From Distichodus sexfasciatus (Eukaryota; Chordata; Actinopteri; Characiformes; Distichodontidae), in NCBI GenBank assembly GCA_032718565.1, contig JAVGVS010000106.1:1385554-1449553 (forward strand): 64,000 bases of DNA. The letters are read 5' to 3'. Below the pieces are notes generated by a model, which saw nothing but the letters and a program-made list of their open reading frames with translations, made no database searches and was not told the DNA's origin. The position numbers were made by a program, and so were the translations under genes. This document shows positions 10,392 to 24,614 of this stretch, one piece after another. Numbering within the stretch: the first letter of the stretch is position 1; each line of letters starts with the position of its first letter.

Positions 10392-13300
10392 TCATCCGGT
10401 CCAGGACAGGAAGTAAAGCTGTCCCAGCGCGTCGCCGCACACCACCTGGGAGGGTCAGCGGGTGGGCCTCCAGCGTCTCTGACAGCGGCACCTGGGCTAT
10501 GCCGACCTGGGGAAGGACAGACAGTGTGAAATTGTGATCTCGTTTACAGCCTCGCTTCCACAACGCGACTACAGCCACCTTCATTCGGAGGACGACAAAG
10601 GTGAGAGAAATGGTGGAGGAACCTGTTTTTTGGTGGATCGGTCCCAAAATTTGACGCTCCTGTCGTAAGAGCCGGACACGATGAGGCTGTCGGTCAGTCG
10701 TACGACACTGATCCTGTCGCCGTGGGCCTGCAGGGGGACAGAAGACACAATTGGAGGCTCTTAGTGTTGCTCTCAAACCATTGGTTTTTTAATGAAGAGA
10801 TCAGTTATTGCAATTTATATTAAGTAATTGATAAAGTCAAGTTTCAGCAAACACTACATTTGAACACATTTTTACATATCGCACGTAATAAACACGTGTT
10901 CATTAAACATTCTTCACGATAGCGTAAGTGAAATAGTTCTCTGCAGACCCAAAAGGGTAAAAGGTCTTTGTAAGACAAAGAAAGGTTCACTATATGGCAT
11001 CACCGTGAAGAGCCACTTTTGATTCTAACATTCGATGCGGAATCGTCCCAGCGTCTACATGGAGATGCACAGATTATGTGATTCATTTCAACACCCCGAC
11101 ACCTTTCACACAGTGTGAAAGCGAACACTCACTGGTCTTCTAACAGTCCAATGACAAATACTCGGTTCCTGGTTCCACCACATGTTCCCTTTAGAGTCTC
11201 CACACAAACTCTGAAGAAAAGCGCTAAGGACAGTTAACTCTAGATTTTATACAAGCGTTGTACGGTCCAGGTCAGAAATAATGATATGATGGAATAAGAC
11301 ACACAGAGCAAGCAAATGTAAATAATAATTAATACTTAACCACGAGGAAACACAGCAGAGGCGAAAACCAGGTGTTTTACGCTGCCCTGCTAAATGTGCT
11401 TGGCAAGTATGTAGTGAAAATTCCCGAAAAATCCGATCAAACATTTACTGAAGCGCCAAATAACTCATAATGTGGTAAATATCACTTTAGGATGAAGCTT
11501 TCATACGAGACTATGAATTATATACGCCTGAACATCTTAGGAATATTGTCAAACAGCATTTTCATCATATAAATCAACCGCCCGACCTTCCATTCCAAAT
11601 AACCCTGTTGAAATGTCTTGTATGTGTAAACAACCGCGGCGCATACCGCTACCATTTAATAAAACTAAGCAGTAAATACTGTAAATGTTCTGCGCCTTGG
11701 CTCGTTCTTCCGCGGCCGCTGCTGTCGTTTGCCCCAACACTTTCACTTGACTTCTCCTCCTCCTTCCTCCTTCTCCTCCTCCTCCTCCTTCTCCTCCTCC
11801 TCCTCTTTCTCTTCCTCCTGCTGGTTTTCAATACGGAGGGCGTCATAACACGAGTTCAGCTGGATATCAGGACCTAGGTTCACCTGCGGAGACACGAGAG
11901 CCCAGCCCGACTCACTAAGACATCAGCCTATTAACTGTTCGGGGAGGTGATGATGATGATGATGATGATTCACTTTGGGTTCCTCTGACCTTTCACCCCT
12001 CCCCGAGTGCTTACTAAATTAGAATCAGTCTTAATTTTCTTTCCCTTTAAGCAGACAAACTGCTGCTGCGGCTGATATCACTTTCATAATAATGTGTTAC
12101 TGTGGAGATAGGGCTGGACGATATGAATCTCAAATCGACATCACGATGAAGGGAAAATTTCACTTCGATTTCGATTTATCAACTTTTTTTGCATTTCTTG
12201 AAATGGTTTGTTTTTTTCTTTACCATTATTATCATTATTGTATTATTATTAATATTTTTTTCTACCAAAAATAAAGTAAAAAATTTGGACGGTAAGCAGA
12301 AATGAAAAGGCCTATAACTGGTGCTATAGCGAAGGCAGGCGTGTTTTGACACGTTTTTTTTTTTTAATATGCAAGAGGGAAAAATACAATGTCACTATTT
12401 GAACAATAGGGGGCGCTAACAATGCTACAAATATTTATTAGCCTAAACCGTAAGTAAGTCGCACAAAGCGGGAACTTGGTCAATAAGTAGGGGCGGCGTC
12501 CTGCGTAGCACATAATATAAAGTGTACTGGTCGGCCTATCTAATTTGCATAATATGCAAAACAGACTTTTGCGAACTCCTTCCCGTTGGCTGATTAGAGC
12601 ATGTGAGGTGTCCAATGAATCTGGGGACTTGTCCTAATATCAGAACTCAACTTTTTTGCAAATATTTTTGCTTACTCTGACATCTGTTTCACCGACTCCT
12701 TTCTTCGACAGCATTAGCTGCGTTGGCGCTGCTTTTTGTGTCTTTTGTTTGGACCCCGCTGTTTGCCGCTTGTGGCTACATTATTACGTTCTTATTTTAA
12801 CGTCTTGCCTTTACACAAACAAATGTATTAAAATATAGTTATGTCTAGGGAACACCGCTCACAAGCTTGTGGACGCGTGTACATGTTGTGCGTGCTGTGG
12901 TGTGAACTGACCAGGAGCACCAAGTTGATGCTGTCGCTGGTTTCCACCAACATCCACATTGTGTTTTCTCCATTTTTTTCAAATCCGAAAACTCGCGTGC
13001 CGCCACTCCAGCTGCGTCGACGACAAAAAGGGAGTGTTCAGTCGACCTTTAATTCCACTTCACTTACGTACAATCAGCTGGTGAGAGCGCTTACTTAAGG
13101 TCCAGCTTGCGCTTTTCTTTCTCGGTAGAGGAGATGTCGACAATGTGGCCGTCTACGCACACTCCCAGCAGGGCGCTACAGTAGAAGAGGGACATCACAC
13201 TGCTGCCCAAAGTGTACAGCGTCACTTTAGATAGACTGGAATAAACAAACACAGGAAATTAAGTTACTTTGAGCCGCGAGAAAGTGAAACGGGAATGACG

Positions 13301-16300
13301 TTTACAGACTTTCTCAGATGCTTTTAACAATGTCCATTAGCTCATTTCAGGGACCGTCTCCCCGGAGCAACTTTGGGGTACATTACGATGTAAAAAACAG
13401 GATTTGATCTTCGATTTACTTCCAACGTCAAGCATTAATTAATACGACCCCAAGGCACGCCGTCCGGTCGCCGTCGAGCTAAGCTTTCGCCCGGACTTTT
13501 ACAGAGTTTATTAGCCACAGCCGGCTGGACGCTCGCTGCGCTACCGGGAAGCACAGCTTCCGAAGGCTCGCAACCCAGAGAGGCTGGAGCTCGGCTACTT
13601 TGCCGAAGTGCACTTCAGCGTGTGTGGCGAGCCCAAGCTTGGTGAGCAGTATTACTTTTGTCCCCCAGGGGAGTGTGACACTTTATAGTTAAAACTTACA
13701 GTTTTACGTTAATCTGGCATCTCCAAAATCATTTTTGGCATTGCAAGTCTGGCCGTTAGTTAGATGACAGTTTTTACCCCGTGGCATTGCGATGTTCGTC
13801 TCTCTCCAGTCTCCATATGCTCACGGTACAGTCGCTGCAGCCCACCGCTATCTCCCCATCCGGCATGCTGCTTACAGCACGAATGCAGCTGTTGTTTACC
13901 TACAGGATACACACACACACACACACACAAAAGCAGTATATCTTGCTGTATATTCACTCTCTGTACTCTCGCGAGAAGGTCACACTGTGAGAGTCGCGCA
14001 TTCATCACCTGCAGCAACTTTTTAACAATATCACAAGTTTCATGTGGTGCAAATTGTAATGTAGGCACTAGAGGTGTAACGATACATCGATCTACGTATG
14101 GTAGCAGACTTTGTGATATGTGACTCTGCACGGCGAAACCAGCCGCTTGTCGCAACGGAGGTTTCCGAGAAAAACGAGCGTTTATGTTGCGTTATGTTGC
14201 GGTAAAATTAGGGATTTTTTGTTTTTAGTGTTTTGAAACAGTGGAAGGTCTATACTGTACTGTTGTGAATAAATTTGGCTGAAAAACGTACCCTTTCCAT
14301 CCTAAAAACGTGACTTTCTTGAGGTGAGGAATTCAATTCCAGCAGAATGTTAAAAGTTTCTGTTTTGACCGCTCTGCTCCAATATTTACGGTAAATCCAC
14401 TCGTCGACTAGCGTGAAGATATTTCTCTGGAATCCATCTTCGTCTCCCGAGTTCAGTTAACCTAACGCAGGTAGACTATCCGTGTGGCTGTGAATTCAGC
14501 GTAGGCTACCGTAAATGCAAACGTAGCCGCGACCGCACCAAGCGTCTGTGAGTGCCACGGCGATAGTCAACTTCAAAGGCAGATTTCTCCATTTCTCACT
14601 TGGCGTGACAGGAGAAACCCGACTCCTTTCAATGTTGATATCTCAGTCATATGTCGTCCCATTCATTCCATATAGGTATCGTTTTGAAGCTTGATTTATG
14701 CCCTTTCATGAAAACATAATAACTCAATTTTGAGAAATTGCAACAAGCGACTGGTTTTGCCGTGGAGGGTCACATATTGGACATTGAATGGTTGTGCACT
14801 GAATCCATACAACATTGCATCACAGCGAAGCTTGAGGCAGGCTAACGTTTGGATTGGGGTGGACGATGATCTTTAACGCTTTTACGTTCATGAAGGCATC
14901 GAGATTAATTTCTGCTTGTGAGCTAATGCAAGCCGACACTAGCTGGACCAATGTTACAATGTTACTCACCTTAGTGAAGTAAAGTAGCGAGTTGGAATGC
15001 CACAACTCCAGCCTTCCTGAGCTGTACCCGCTCACCAGCAGGTCCTCGCTCTCCAGGAAACACAGCACACTCACAGGCTCCACCTGTCTGGGAGGACTCT
15101 CTACAAACACACACACACACACACACACACACAGTGCAATTACGCAGGCTTTGCAGTCAGCAATGATTCTGTAGCTTCACATCTCACTTTTCTGACAAAT
15201 GTACCTGTATTAAGGCTCCAGGCCATGAGGGAGCGGTCCTCAGACACGGTGAGGAAGCGGGAGCCTTGTCCACTCACCAAGGCCTGGACTGCAGCGCAGT
15301 GACCCAGCAGAGTACTATGATGCTGTACCTAGATAGAGAGAGAGGGGCAGAAAGAAAGAGTTTTAAAAGAGTCTCAGAAGCGAGGAACACTGTAATAAAG
15401 GACAAGAAAAGCTGCAGTAAGAGATGAGTAACGATGAGGTGAGGAACATAAAGCAAGATGTGAAAACTGTCAGAAAACTGAGAGTAACCTTGAATAACCC
15501 TGTAGTAACATTTGAGCAACTGTGATGACAGAGGTGAATAAATTTGAACAACTACTAAAATTTGCGTAATACGGGAGTGAGATGTGAGCAACGCTGTAGT
15601 AATGTGTGAGTAGCTCAGTAGTAAGTGGTTAGTAATTCAGTAGCAAGAGGTGAGTAAAATTTATGAGATGTGAGTAACTGTGTAATAACATTTTACTAAT
15701 TAGCGTAAGCTCTAAGTAGCTCAATAACTGTTGTATGGGTGAGTAACTCTGTGGTAAGCGAGTAGTCGTGAGTACCTGTAGCGGGTGCCAGAGTTTCACT
15801 GTTCCATCCTCCGACGCTGTGGCAACCAGCAACTCCTCAGAAGCTCCAGCATCTGGACAAAATGAGACAATGAGGACTGAAACTGTAAAGTTCTGATGTT
15901 TAAATAATAAGCCATTGTGTGTGTGTGAGTGAGTGTGTGTGTGTGTGTGTGTGTGAGTGTGTTACCTATATTAGAGATGACAGTGGCGTGGTGGAGGCGT
16001 GACTTGTGAGCCTGAATCTCAGCAATCACTCCCAGGTCTGGTTTCCACACCATCAGCAGGCCATCGGCAGATCCCAACATCACATAATCCTCCTACAGCC
16101 AGGATGAAACATTTAAAAAGCGGATCAGTCACCGTCACACTGGCCTGTACACACACACACACTCACACACACACACACACTCACAGTGTGTAACAACTCA
16201 CCCAGCAGCACAGCGCGCTGAGAGGGGAAGAAGTTGCCACCTCTCTGATGCAGCTTCCTGTAGGGACATCCCAAAAACGCAGTGTGCAGTCGCTAGAGCA

Positions 16301-17890
16301 GCTCAGCTGTGGGGCACATGGACACAGGTGAACACCAGACTACATATCCCACAATTCTAGAACTATTCTATTTTACACACAAACATGTGAGTGTGTAACT
16401 CTAGCAAGAGGTGTGTAGCTCTATAGCCAGAAGTGTGTAACTCTATAGCCAGGAGTGTGTAACTCTATAGCCAGGACTGTGTAACTCTATAGCCAGAAGT
16501 GTGTAACTCTATAGCCAGGAGTACGTAACTCTATAGCCAGGAGTATGTAACTTTATAGCCAGGAGTGTGTAACTCTATAGCCAGAAGTGTGTAACTCTAT
16601 AGCTAGGAGTGTGTAACTCTATAGCCAGGACTGTCTAACTCTATAGCCAGAAGTGTGTAACTCTATAGCCAGGAGTACGTAACTCTATAGCCAGGAGTAT
16701 GTAACTTTATAGCCAGGAGTGTGTAACTCTATAGCCAGAAGTGTGTAACTCTATAGCCAGGAGTGTGTAACTCTATAGCCAGGAGTGTGTAACTCTATAG
16801 CCAGAAGTGTGTAACTCTATAGCCAGGAGTATGTAACTCTATAGCCAGGAGTGTGTAACTCTATAGCCAGAAGTGTGTAACTCTATAGCCAGGAGTATGT
16901 AACTCTATAGCCAGGAGTGTGTAACTCTATAGCCAGAAGTGTGTAACTCTATAGCCAGGAGTATGTAACTCTATAGCCAGGAGTGTGTAACTCTATAGCC
17001 AGAAGTGTGTAACTCTATAGCCAGGAGTATGTAACTCTATAGCCAGGAGTGTGTAACTCTATAGCCAGAAGTGTGTAACTCTATAGCCAGGAGTGTGTAA
17101 CTCTATAGCCAGGAGTGTGTAACTCTATAGCCAGAAGTGTGTAACTCTATAGCCAGGAGTATGTAACTCTATAGCCAGGAGTGTGTAACTCTATAGCCAG
17201 AAGTGTGTAACTCTATAGCCAGGAGTATGTAACTCTATAGCCAGGAGTGTGTAACTCTATAGCCAGAAGTGTGTAACTCTATAGCCAGGAGTATGTAACT
17301 CTATAGCCAGGAGTGTGTAACTCTATAGCCAGAAGTGTGTAACTCTATAGCCAGGAGTGTGTAACTCTATAGCCAGGAGTGTGTAACTCTATAGCCAGAA
17401 GTGTGTAACTCTATAACCAGGAGTGTGTAACTCTATAGCCAGGAGTGTGTAACTCTATAACTAGGAGTGTGTAACTCTATAACCAGGAGTGTGTAACTCT
17501 ATAGCCAGGAGTGTGTAACTCTATAACCAGGAGTGTGTAACTCTATAACTAGGAGTGTGTAACTCTATAACCAGGAGTGTGTAACTCTATAACCAGGAGT
17601 GTGTAACTCTATAGCCAGGAGTGTGTAACTCTATAACTAGGAGTGTGTAACTCTATAACTAGGAGTGTGTAACTCTATAGCCTGGAGTGTGTAACCCTCT
17701 AGTCATAAGTGTGTGTAACACTAGTAAGAGTTGAATAATTTTGCAGTAAGACGTGAGTACACACATACCGCAGCTGACGGGGTCCAAGCACAGGCTGTGA
17801 TCCAATCTCTATGACAGTGGAGCAGAGACTTAGTGAGAACTGGAGAGGAAGGGGAGTCCACCTTCCACACCTTCAAAGCCTGAAACCCAG

Positions 17891-17927
<37 letters not shown>

Positions 17928-20900
17928 TATCATCGCCACAACCACCATCACTATTATTAATACAGCTGTTAATAACATTACCTATAAGGAGATGAACATG
18001 ATGCAAGTTTGTCAGCGTTAAGTGTTCGGTGTTCAGCAGGCTGCTCTGTACCTGATCTTTTCCTCCTGACAGCAGCTGGTCTCCATCCGGACTGAAGGCC
18101 AGACACATGACCCCTCCCTTGTGACCTCTCAGAATGCTCACAGCCTTGGGTTCAACCCAGGGGTCAGAGGTCAAATCGCTCTTCTTCCACAAAGCGATAG
18201 TGAAGTCATCTATGAGACGGAGCAGTGCGAGAATCAAGGTGAGTAGTACATTTACAGCAGATGGTGTATGGATGTGGAAGGGGCACAGGTAGCGATGGTG
18301 TGCTGACCTGAGGCGGAGGCCACATGCGTGGAGTTGTGGGCCAGGGCGAGGACGGCGCCCTCCTGCACTCCGAACGCTCTTGCCGTCTGGGTCAGAGCCT
18401 CTACGTCAGCTCCCTTCCTCCTCCTCCAGAGCCGCAGTCGCTGGTCGAGCGCTCCGGACAGCAGCAGATCTCCACCTGCCGACTCCAACCACAGCAGGCA
18501 GGGCACAGACACCTGCAGACCCTCAGTGGACCACACCGCCTCACCTGCAGCACAGCGTGTGTGAGAGAGAGTGAAAGAACATAGAACACGAGCCGGTAAA
18601 ATCTGCAGTAAAAAAGTGAATAACTGTACTGACAGGATGCACACAAACCTGACTCCAAACTGTACAGCTTGACACCATCTCCATGGTAACCCACAGCAGC
18701 GTATCCACTAGCAACGGCCACGGAGAGCGCAGCATCCACATCGTTTCCCGTAGGTCTGGACGCCTTGGGCTTGGAGCGCTTCGGTAATAAACAAATCATC
18801 TTACATCACTGTCATCTTCATACACAGTTAGACAAAATACAACATGTAGCAGCAGGAATCCATCAGTAAACGTTTAGATTTTTCTCTTACCTTCTCCTGT
18901 CCAAACACACACATGGAGCGTCCAAGGCCTCCGGACCAAACCTGAACCTGTAGAAAAGGCACAGACCCTCAAAATAACGTAGATTACAAATATGGGAAAA
19001 ATAACGTTGACTAAAGGTTCACTAAAGTTGAGTTTTTTGATGAATTTCCCATCCCTAGTCTCCTCACCGTGCCGTCGTGCCCGGCGCTGAGCAGCGTGTC
19101 TCCTCCGGGCAGGAAGCCGAGGGCCTCTGCAGCGCCCCGGTGAGCTTGGTAGCGGCCCACACAGGCAAAAGCCTCCAGCGACCAGAGACGCACCTCTCCA
19201 CCCAAACAACCCGAACACAGCAGAGACGAGGACGGAGAGAAACACACACTGCGCACCGACGCCTGGTGACCTGACAGAGTCTGAGAGAGGGAGAGAGTCA
19301 GTGGAAAGTAAAGACAGAGGGAGCGAGGAAGAGGACGGGTACACGGACACACAGATAGAGAGTCCTCACAGTGCAGCTCTGCTCCCTGCTCCAGTCCCAC
19401 AACCGCACCGCTCCGTCCCAACAGCCCACGGCTACACGAGCACCCTCAGGGTCAAAGCTCACGCAGTTCAGAGGAGCTGGGCTGTGCAGATTCACCACCT
19501 CCTTGTTCTTGTGGGAGGACCACACCTGCACGCAAACATAGCAACAAAAGCTTATCAGAGAGTCAATCCATATTTTTTTTTCTGCTTTTTTCATTCTTAG
19601 TGATGTTTATCGATATTGGGATATAATATTAGTCCATATTGCACTGCCCTGTGTTTTAGCAACGTCCCTTTTCATCCAAAGTGACCTCCTGTTCATTATA
19701 AAGGGACATATATATATACGATGTCCGATTGATATTTTCATTTACACCCCCCCACAAATCCCCCGCTTTCAGTCACAATCCCCACCTTCACGTGGAAGTC
19801 TAAAGACACGGTGGCAAAGTGCTTCCTGTCCCGGCTGACGTCACATCCTGTGATCCTGTTGGAGTGGGCGCTCACGTGGGCCTTCCTGCAGGTCAGAGGA
19901 GAGACCAGTTCAGAACGTATAGTCTCGGTTTAATCTCTCACACACACACATACACACCTGCAGCCGTTGTGGAGGTCCCACACCTCCACTTGACCGTCGT
20001 AGGAGGTGGTGCCCAGAACACTCTCTTCCAGGAACAAGCAGCCCGAGATGCCGTCACAGCTGCTGACCAGAGACTTCACTTCCTGTTTGGAGACAGGAAA
20101 CAGAAGCTTTTCAGGGACAGTCTCTCTGGAGCCATTTAGGTTCAAAGGTTAAAGGAACCAGTGGTTCGGCTCGGTTCACTAGTAGAACGCTCGGTTCACT
20201 AAAAAAGCACTCGGTTCACTATAACAGCACTCAGTTCACTATTAGAGCACTCTGTTCACTATAACAGTGCTTGGATCACTATTAGAGCGTTCAGTTCACT
20301 ATTAGAGCACTCTGTTCACTATAACAGTGCTTGGATCACTATTAGAGCGTTCAGTTCACTATTAGAGCACTCTGTTCACTGTTAAAGAACTCTGTTCACT
20401 ATTACAGTGCTCAGATCACTATTAGAACGTTCAGTTTACTATTAGAGCACTATAACAGTGCTCGGCTCGCTACTATGGACTATGGAAAATGGAGTGGCTC
20501 CGGGTGCAACCTGGTTGGTGTGTGTGTGGATGAGGTGCAGCGTGCCCTGCTCCGTGCCCACCACTGTCCAGCCTCCACCTGGACTCACAGCCACACAGGA
20601 CGGCTCGCTCTGGAACGTGGACACCAGCTCACTGCAGCGAGATTTTAAAAATAAAGAAATGCGTTTTTACACTCATGCAAAATCCGAAACTTTCATTCTC
20701 CTCCACTCTGCCACACCCACCCCGCCTCCTGCTGCGGTACAAGCCCGGTGTTGTTGAGCCACTGCACGGCGTGAACTCCGCCCTCCGACGCCACCCTCTC
20801 GGCCCAGGCGTGAGCGCTGCACTCGGCCGGTTCGTTTAGAGCTTGCTGCACAAACAGAGCCGGCCAACGGCTGAGGAGGGGGGCGTGGCGCTTCAGGAAG

Positions 20901-23900
20901 CCGTGACAGGCCTCGAGCTCCTGTAAATCGCCTGCAGATGGAGAAAACACCTCCATCAAATACGTCCGTCGTCACCCATTTCATGCGCTAGCAATAGTGA
21001 ATATTCACGAAATTTACAGTATAGTTTCCTGTTCAGCAAACGTTTCTTGTCATGTTTAGCCGTACAATAAGATCATAGATTATTTTCTTGGTATTTCTGT
21101 AGAACTTTGAATGTGTAATAGATTAAATTTTGTATGTTAAAGGTTTAAAACGTATGTTTCACCAGTCCAAGACAGAATCACGCCTACCTGACGTCTCGGC
21201 CCTGAAACGCTGGTCACTTCTCTTTTCTAAGCGGGAAAAAGAATTAACATTTCCATAAAGAAAGATATACAATTTTGAACCTTCAAATAGCAAGTGTCCG
21301 TACCAAACTGGAGGTAAGTGTCCAGGAGCGGATGCAGGAGCCTGTGATGGACATTAGCGTACATGAAGTAGTAACTGGTCAGCAGAAAACGCATGACCTC
21401 CCACTGTCCACACTTCATCTGCACAGAAAACACAATGCAGTGCTATGTAGTGTACCAAGTCAAATAGGGTGCGTGTGACACTCACACGTGCACTACCTAG
21501 TGCGTAGAGAGCCGTTAAGCTACAACCACGCTTAGTTCCTGAGATGCATACTACCACATAGAAAAGTATGATAAGAGCGCATTACCTACCATACCACTAA
21601 GTGCAGTAGTACGCGGCTCGGGACACATCCCTAATGAGCGTGATAAGTTTAAAGGTTGCAAAGAAGGAGACTGACCAGGTGCGCGGGCAGGTGGAGCAGA
21701 GGCTCTGCATCGCAGTGAAGGAAGGTGTCTTTTCCGTACAGGTCTGATCGCACCCAGAGGTGACCTGCCAGTATCAGGTGGGCTCTGGCTTGATCCTCCT
21801 CAGTAGCCAGGTAGAGCTGCTCAAAAGCTGACCTGACCTCTGGGTGGGTCATGGTCAGGGGTTGGTCCGGCTGGTGAGTGGGAGACGCATGGATCACACT
21901 GCAAAATAAAGATACCACAAAATGTAATCGTTGACCTGTGTACTGCTGGGACAGGATTGGTTTTACATGAGGAACGTGGGGGGAACGTTACTTCACCACA
22001 GGACATCTGTGATATAATTTTGGGGGTGCTGTTTGACCTTCTTATTTTTAGGAAACGCGCGGCACAGAATCGGACCGCCCGAGGGTTTCCTCAAGCGTCT
22101 CCACACTTGAAAAACCGTGTGAAGCTACGGGAACGTTTACAGCGGGTCCAACCGGGAGGGATTAGTATTACCTGAGCGGATTTTTCCCGGACCTTTTAGC
22201 AGAAGGTAAAAATCCCTGTAATCTTTAGTTCGAAATGATTACGGACGTGGCGCATTCGGATGCTACTAAACTCACAGAGAAAGTGAAAGTGAGTGACTAT
22301 TTGTCATCGTGAACGCACCACAGCACAGCGCACAGTGCTCCGCAATGAAAGGTGACCTCTGCGTTTGACCCATCAACGAAGGAGCAGTAGACGGCTAACG
22401 GGGAGCAGTGCTTGAGGACGATACCTTGCTCGTGAGCACCTCGGTGGTACCTTCAGCGGTCCAGGGATTCGAACCGATCACCGTTCCGCTACCAGCTGAA
22501 GCTCTGGTAATAATCACTACGACCCCACTTTCCTCTCTCCTCATCGCTCACCTGAGTAAACCGTGAGCCAGCTGAGAGAACACTGCCATGGGTGCTCGGC
22601 TCTCTGGGTTCCTGGCAAGATGAAGAACCTTGTGCCAGGTTACTGGACCAGGAGTGGACTTCAGATTAGTGCAGAGATTGAGCAGATTATACAGATCCCT
22701 CTCCCTCAGGCCTGAACAACATATAATAAAGACTGGGATTAACAGGACAGAGATTCATATATATACAGTATATATACATAAGTGGTCTGTAAGTGATAAT
22801 TTGGACACCGGTGGTGCTGATGGTCAGAGCTGCTAGTGCCCAGTCCAGTCCCGACACTCCAAACTGAGACCGGAGTCTGAGCAGGCCGTGCTGGACCAGC
22901 TCCCCTAGCGACTGAGGAAGAGCCTGCACACTGTTCTTCATCTGTAAAACACAGCGCCATCGCGGTCACCGTTATCATTTCCTCCGGTCAATCGATGAAA
23001 AACACGCCCTTATAAAGTTTATTACGAAACTAGATGGACATTTTTCGTCCCTTCAACTCATTCCCCGAGTTTTTCTTGCCAATTTCATGCCAACAATAAG
23101 AAGACGAATGAAGAGAACAAGGCATCAAGCTTGTCACAACCCATCTTCGTCTTCATCTTCATCATCGCCACCGCCACACGTCTCACCGTTTCAAACGAGG
23201 CATAGCTCCTCAGCTCCTCACAGGCTAAGTGGAGGAAGAGTGGACTCGCGGCTCCCTTCTTCATCAGCAGCGTCTGAAGCTGAAGATTTAAACAACACAC
23301 GTCATCTCATTCTTCATATTGTTCTTGAATAAAACCTACATTTGTGTCTTGTTCATACTAAATAATAATTATTATTTATTACATTTCATATTGATGCAAT
23401 TTATTTAGCGAATTATTACATATTAAGCAGTAATAATTATAGAAATATATTGATTGATCTATTTTGCATATTAAGCAATTTGCTGCTACAGTAAATTAAC
23501 AATCACATAACAATAAGAGCTTCTTATTATATTCTAGTTTGGTGTACAAATGAAGACACACATAAGCCGGTCAGGAGGTTTGCACACAGACAGACCTGGT
23601 TATTAAAGGCGGAATCGCTGAGTTTCTTCCCGTAAACATCCAGACCTTTCTGGACGATCAGCTTCCTGTCCAGCAGAGTTAACTGCCCCAGAGGAAACAC
23701 TACAGAAGCTTTCTTTTTGCTGAGAGTGTTCAGGACCGAGGAGTGCGTGTTCACACTCAGGACCAGGCACACACCCTGAGAGGACAAAGAGATTCAAAGT
23801 AGAATGCGACCGTAAGTCAAGGTGTGGTCACGTCGGGCTGGCCAATATATCGAGTGGTGCGATGTGGACGATATTTTTCGATGCATTTTTTGAAAATCAA

Positions 23901-24583
23901 GCTACGGCAATATATTAGTGTAATATATTCCACCAAATACAGTAGTGTGTCATTTTTACAGGTTGTAAAACACAGTCCTTGAAGCAGTTAGTGACCAGAG
24001 TGACCGTTTCAACTTGCATCTCTTGTGTGCGTGTGATTCCTTCCTTTTGATCTGGGTGCGACAATGCGTACAGTACATAATCTCTTACCTTGGGAAGGTG
24101 TTGCGGAATCCATTCGGAAACTGCTCGTCCTCCAGCATCCTGCACGAGATCTGCCCCGTCCACAAGCACGGCCAGTGGCGGGCCTTTCTTTAGTTCTTTC
24201 AGATGAGAATCCAACTCGGACAAAAGCTCTCTAAAAGGTGAATAAACGCTGGAGTTAAGTTCGGCTGCTTTCCCACTGACCACCGTAGCAGCCCCAACTT
24301 CCGGGCGCAGCTTCCTCACCTGTACGACGCGCTGGATGCCAGCTCCTCCTTCTGCTCCTTCCTCTCCCTCAGACGCCGGACCAGGCAGCGCAGCAGGTTC
24401 TCCACCCCGGTAGCCGATTGGCTGGCAGCCGTGGAGTAGGATATGACATCGCAAACCGCCACTTTGCTGGACTTTTTCCCGGGAGTTTTAAGAGCGTGAG
24501 CCAGCGCGGCCTGAAGAAGGAAGAGCAACAACGCAATATTTAAGGGGTCCAAGCACAAAGTGCTACTGAACAGTTTTTTTTCC

Positions 24584-24614
<31 letters not shown>

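Larger units (their letters stand above)
10392..20631 (-). other. tep1: tep1 exons 33-52: WD40 repeat array
   Basis: Exons are 20511-20631, 19958-20082, 19786-19885, 19370-19525, 19068-19280, 18891-18947, 18649-18778, 18308-18544, 18052-18209, 17769-17879, 16202-16306, 15966-16092, 15776-15852, 15205-15328, 14970-15100, 13778-13899, 13095-13235, 11752-11883, 10623-10727 and 10392-10506. Successive blades show WD40 signatures: SYDGQVEVWDLHNGC, VGCWDGAVRLWDW, GGEVRLWSLE, SEDGTVKLWHP, and SGSYDRSVKFWD near the end. Human TEP1 likewise ends in about twenty WD repeats that form propellers for protein contacts in vaults. Exon 50 (11752-11883) inserts a Glu/Lys-rich stretch coded by GAG/GGA repeats. 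The protein should end in QLYFLSWTG, as human TEP1 ends in a similar strand. Confidence 0.92.
20721..23775 (-). other. tep1: tep1 exons 25-32: helical region between NACHT and WD40
   Basis: Exons are 23596-23775, 23187-23279, 22809-22941, 22552-22711, 21676-21898, 21304-21418, 21188-21226 and 20721-20931. Recognisable parts are GKKLSDSAFNNQ (human has GKRLEESPFNNQ), PLFLHLACEELR, and the last exon with ALNEPAECSAHAW and HAVQWLNN. The 39-base exon 31 is supported by phase only (one carried base on each side) and by good splice sites. Confidence 0.87.

Noticed and set aside
11649..11846. Arg-rich minus-strand frame (poly-Arg)
   Set aside because: Same repeat as tep1 exon 50 read in another frame. 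The Glu-rich frame follows a good acceptor and matches the acidic linker of the family.
16386..17716. Regularly spaced repeats resembling a CRISPR array
   Set aside because: The units are head-to-tail with no unique spacers, in an intron of a vertebrate gene.
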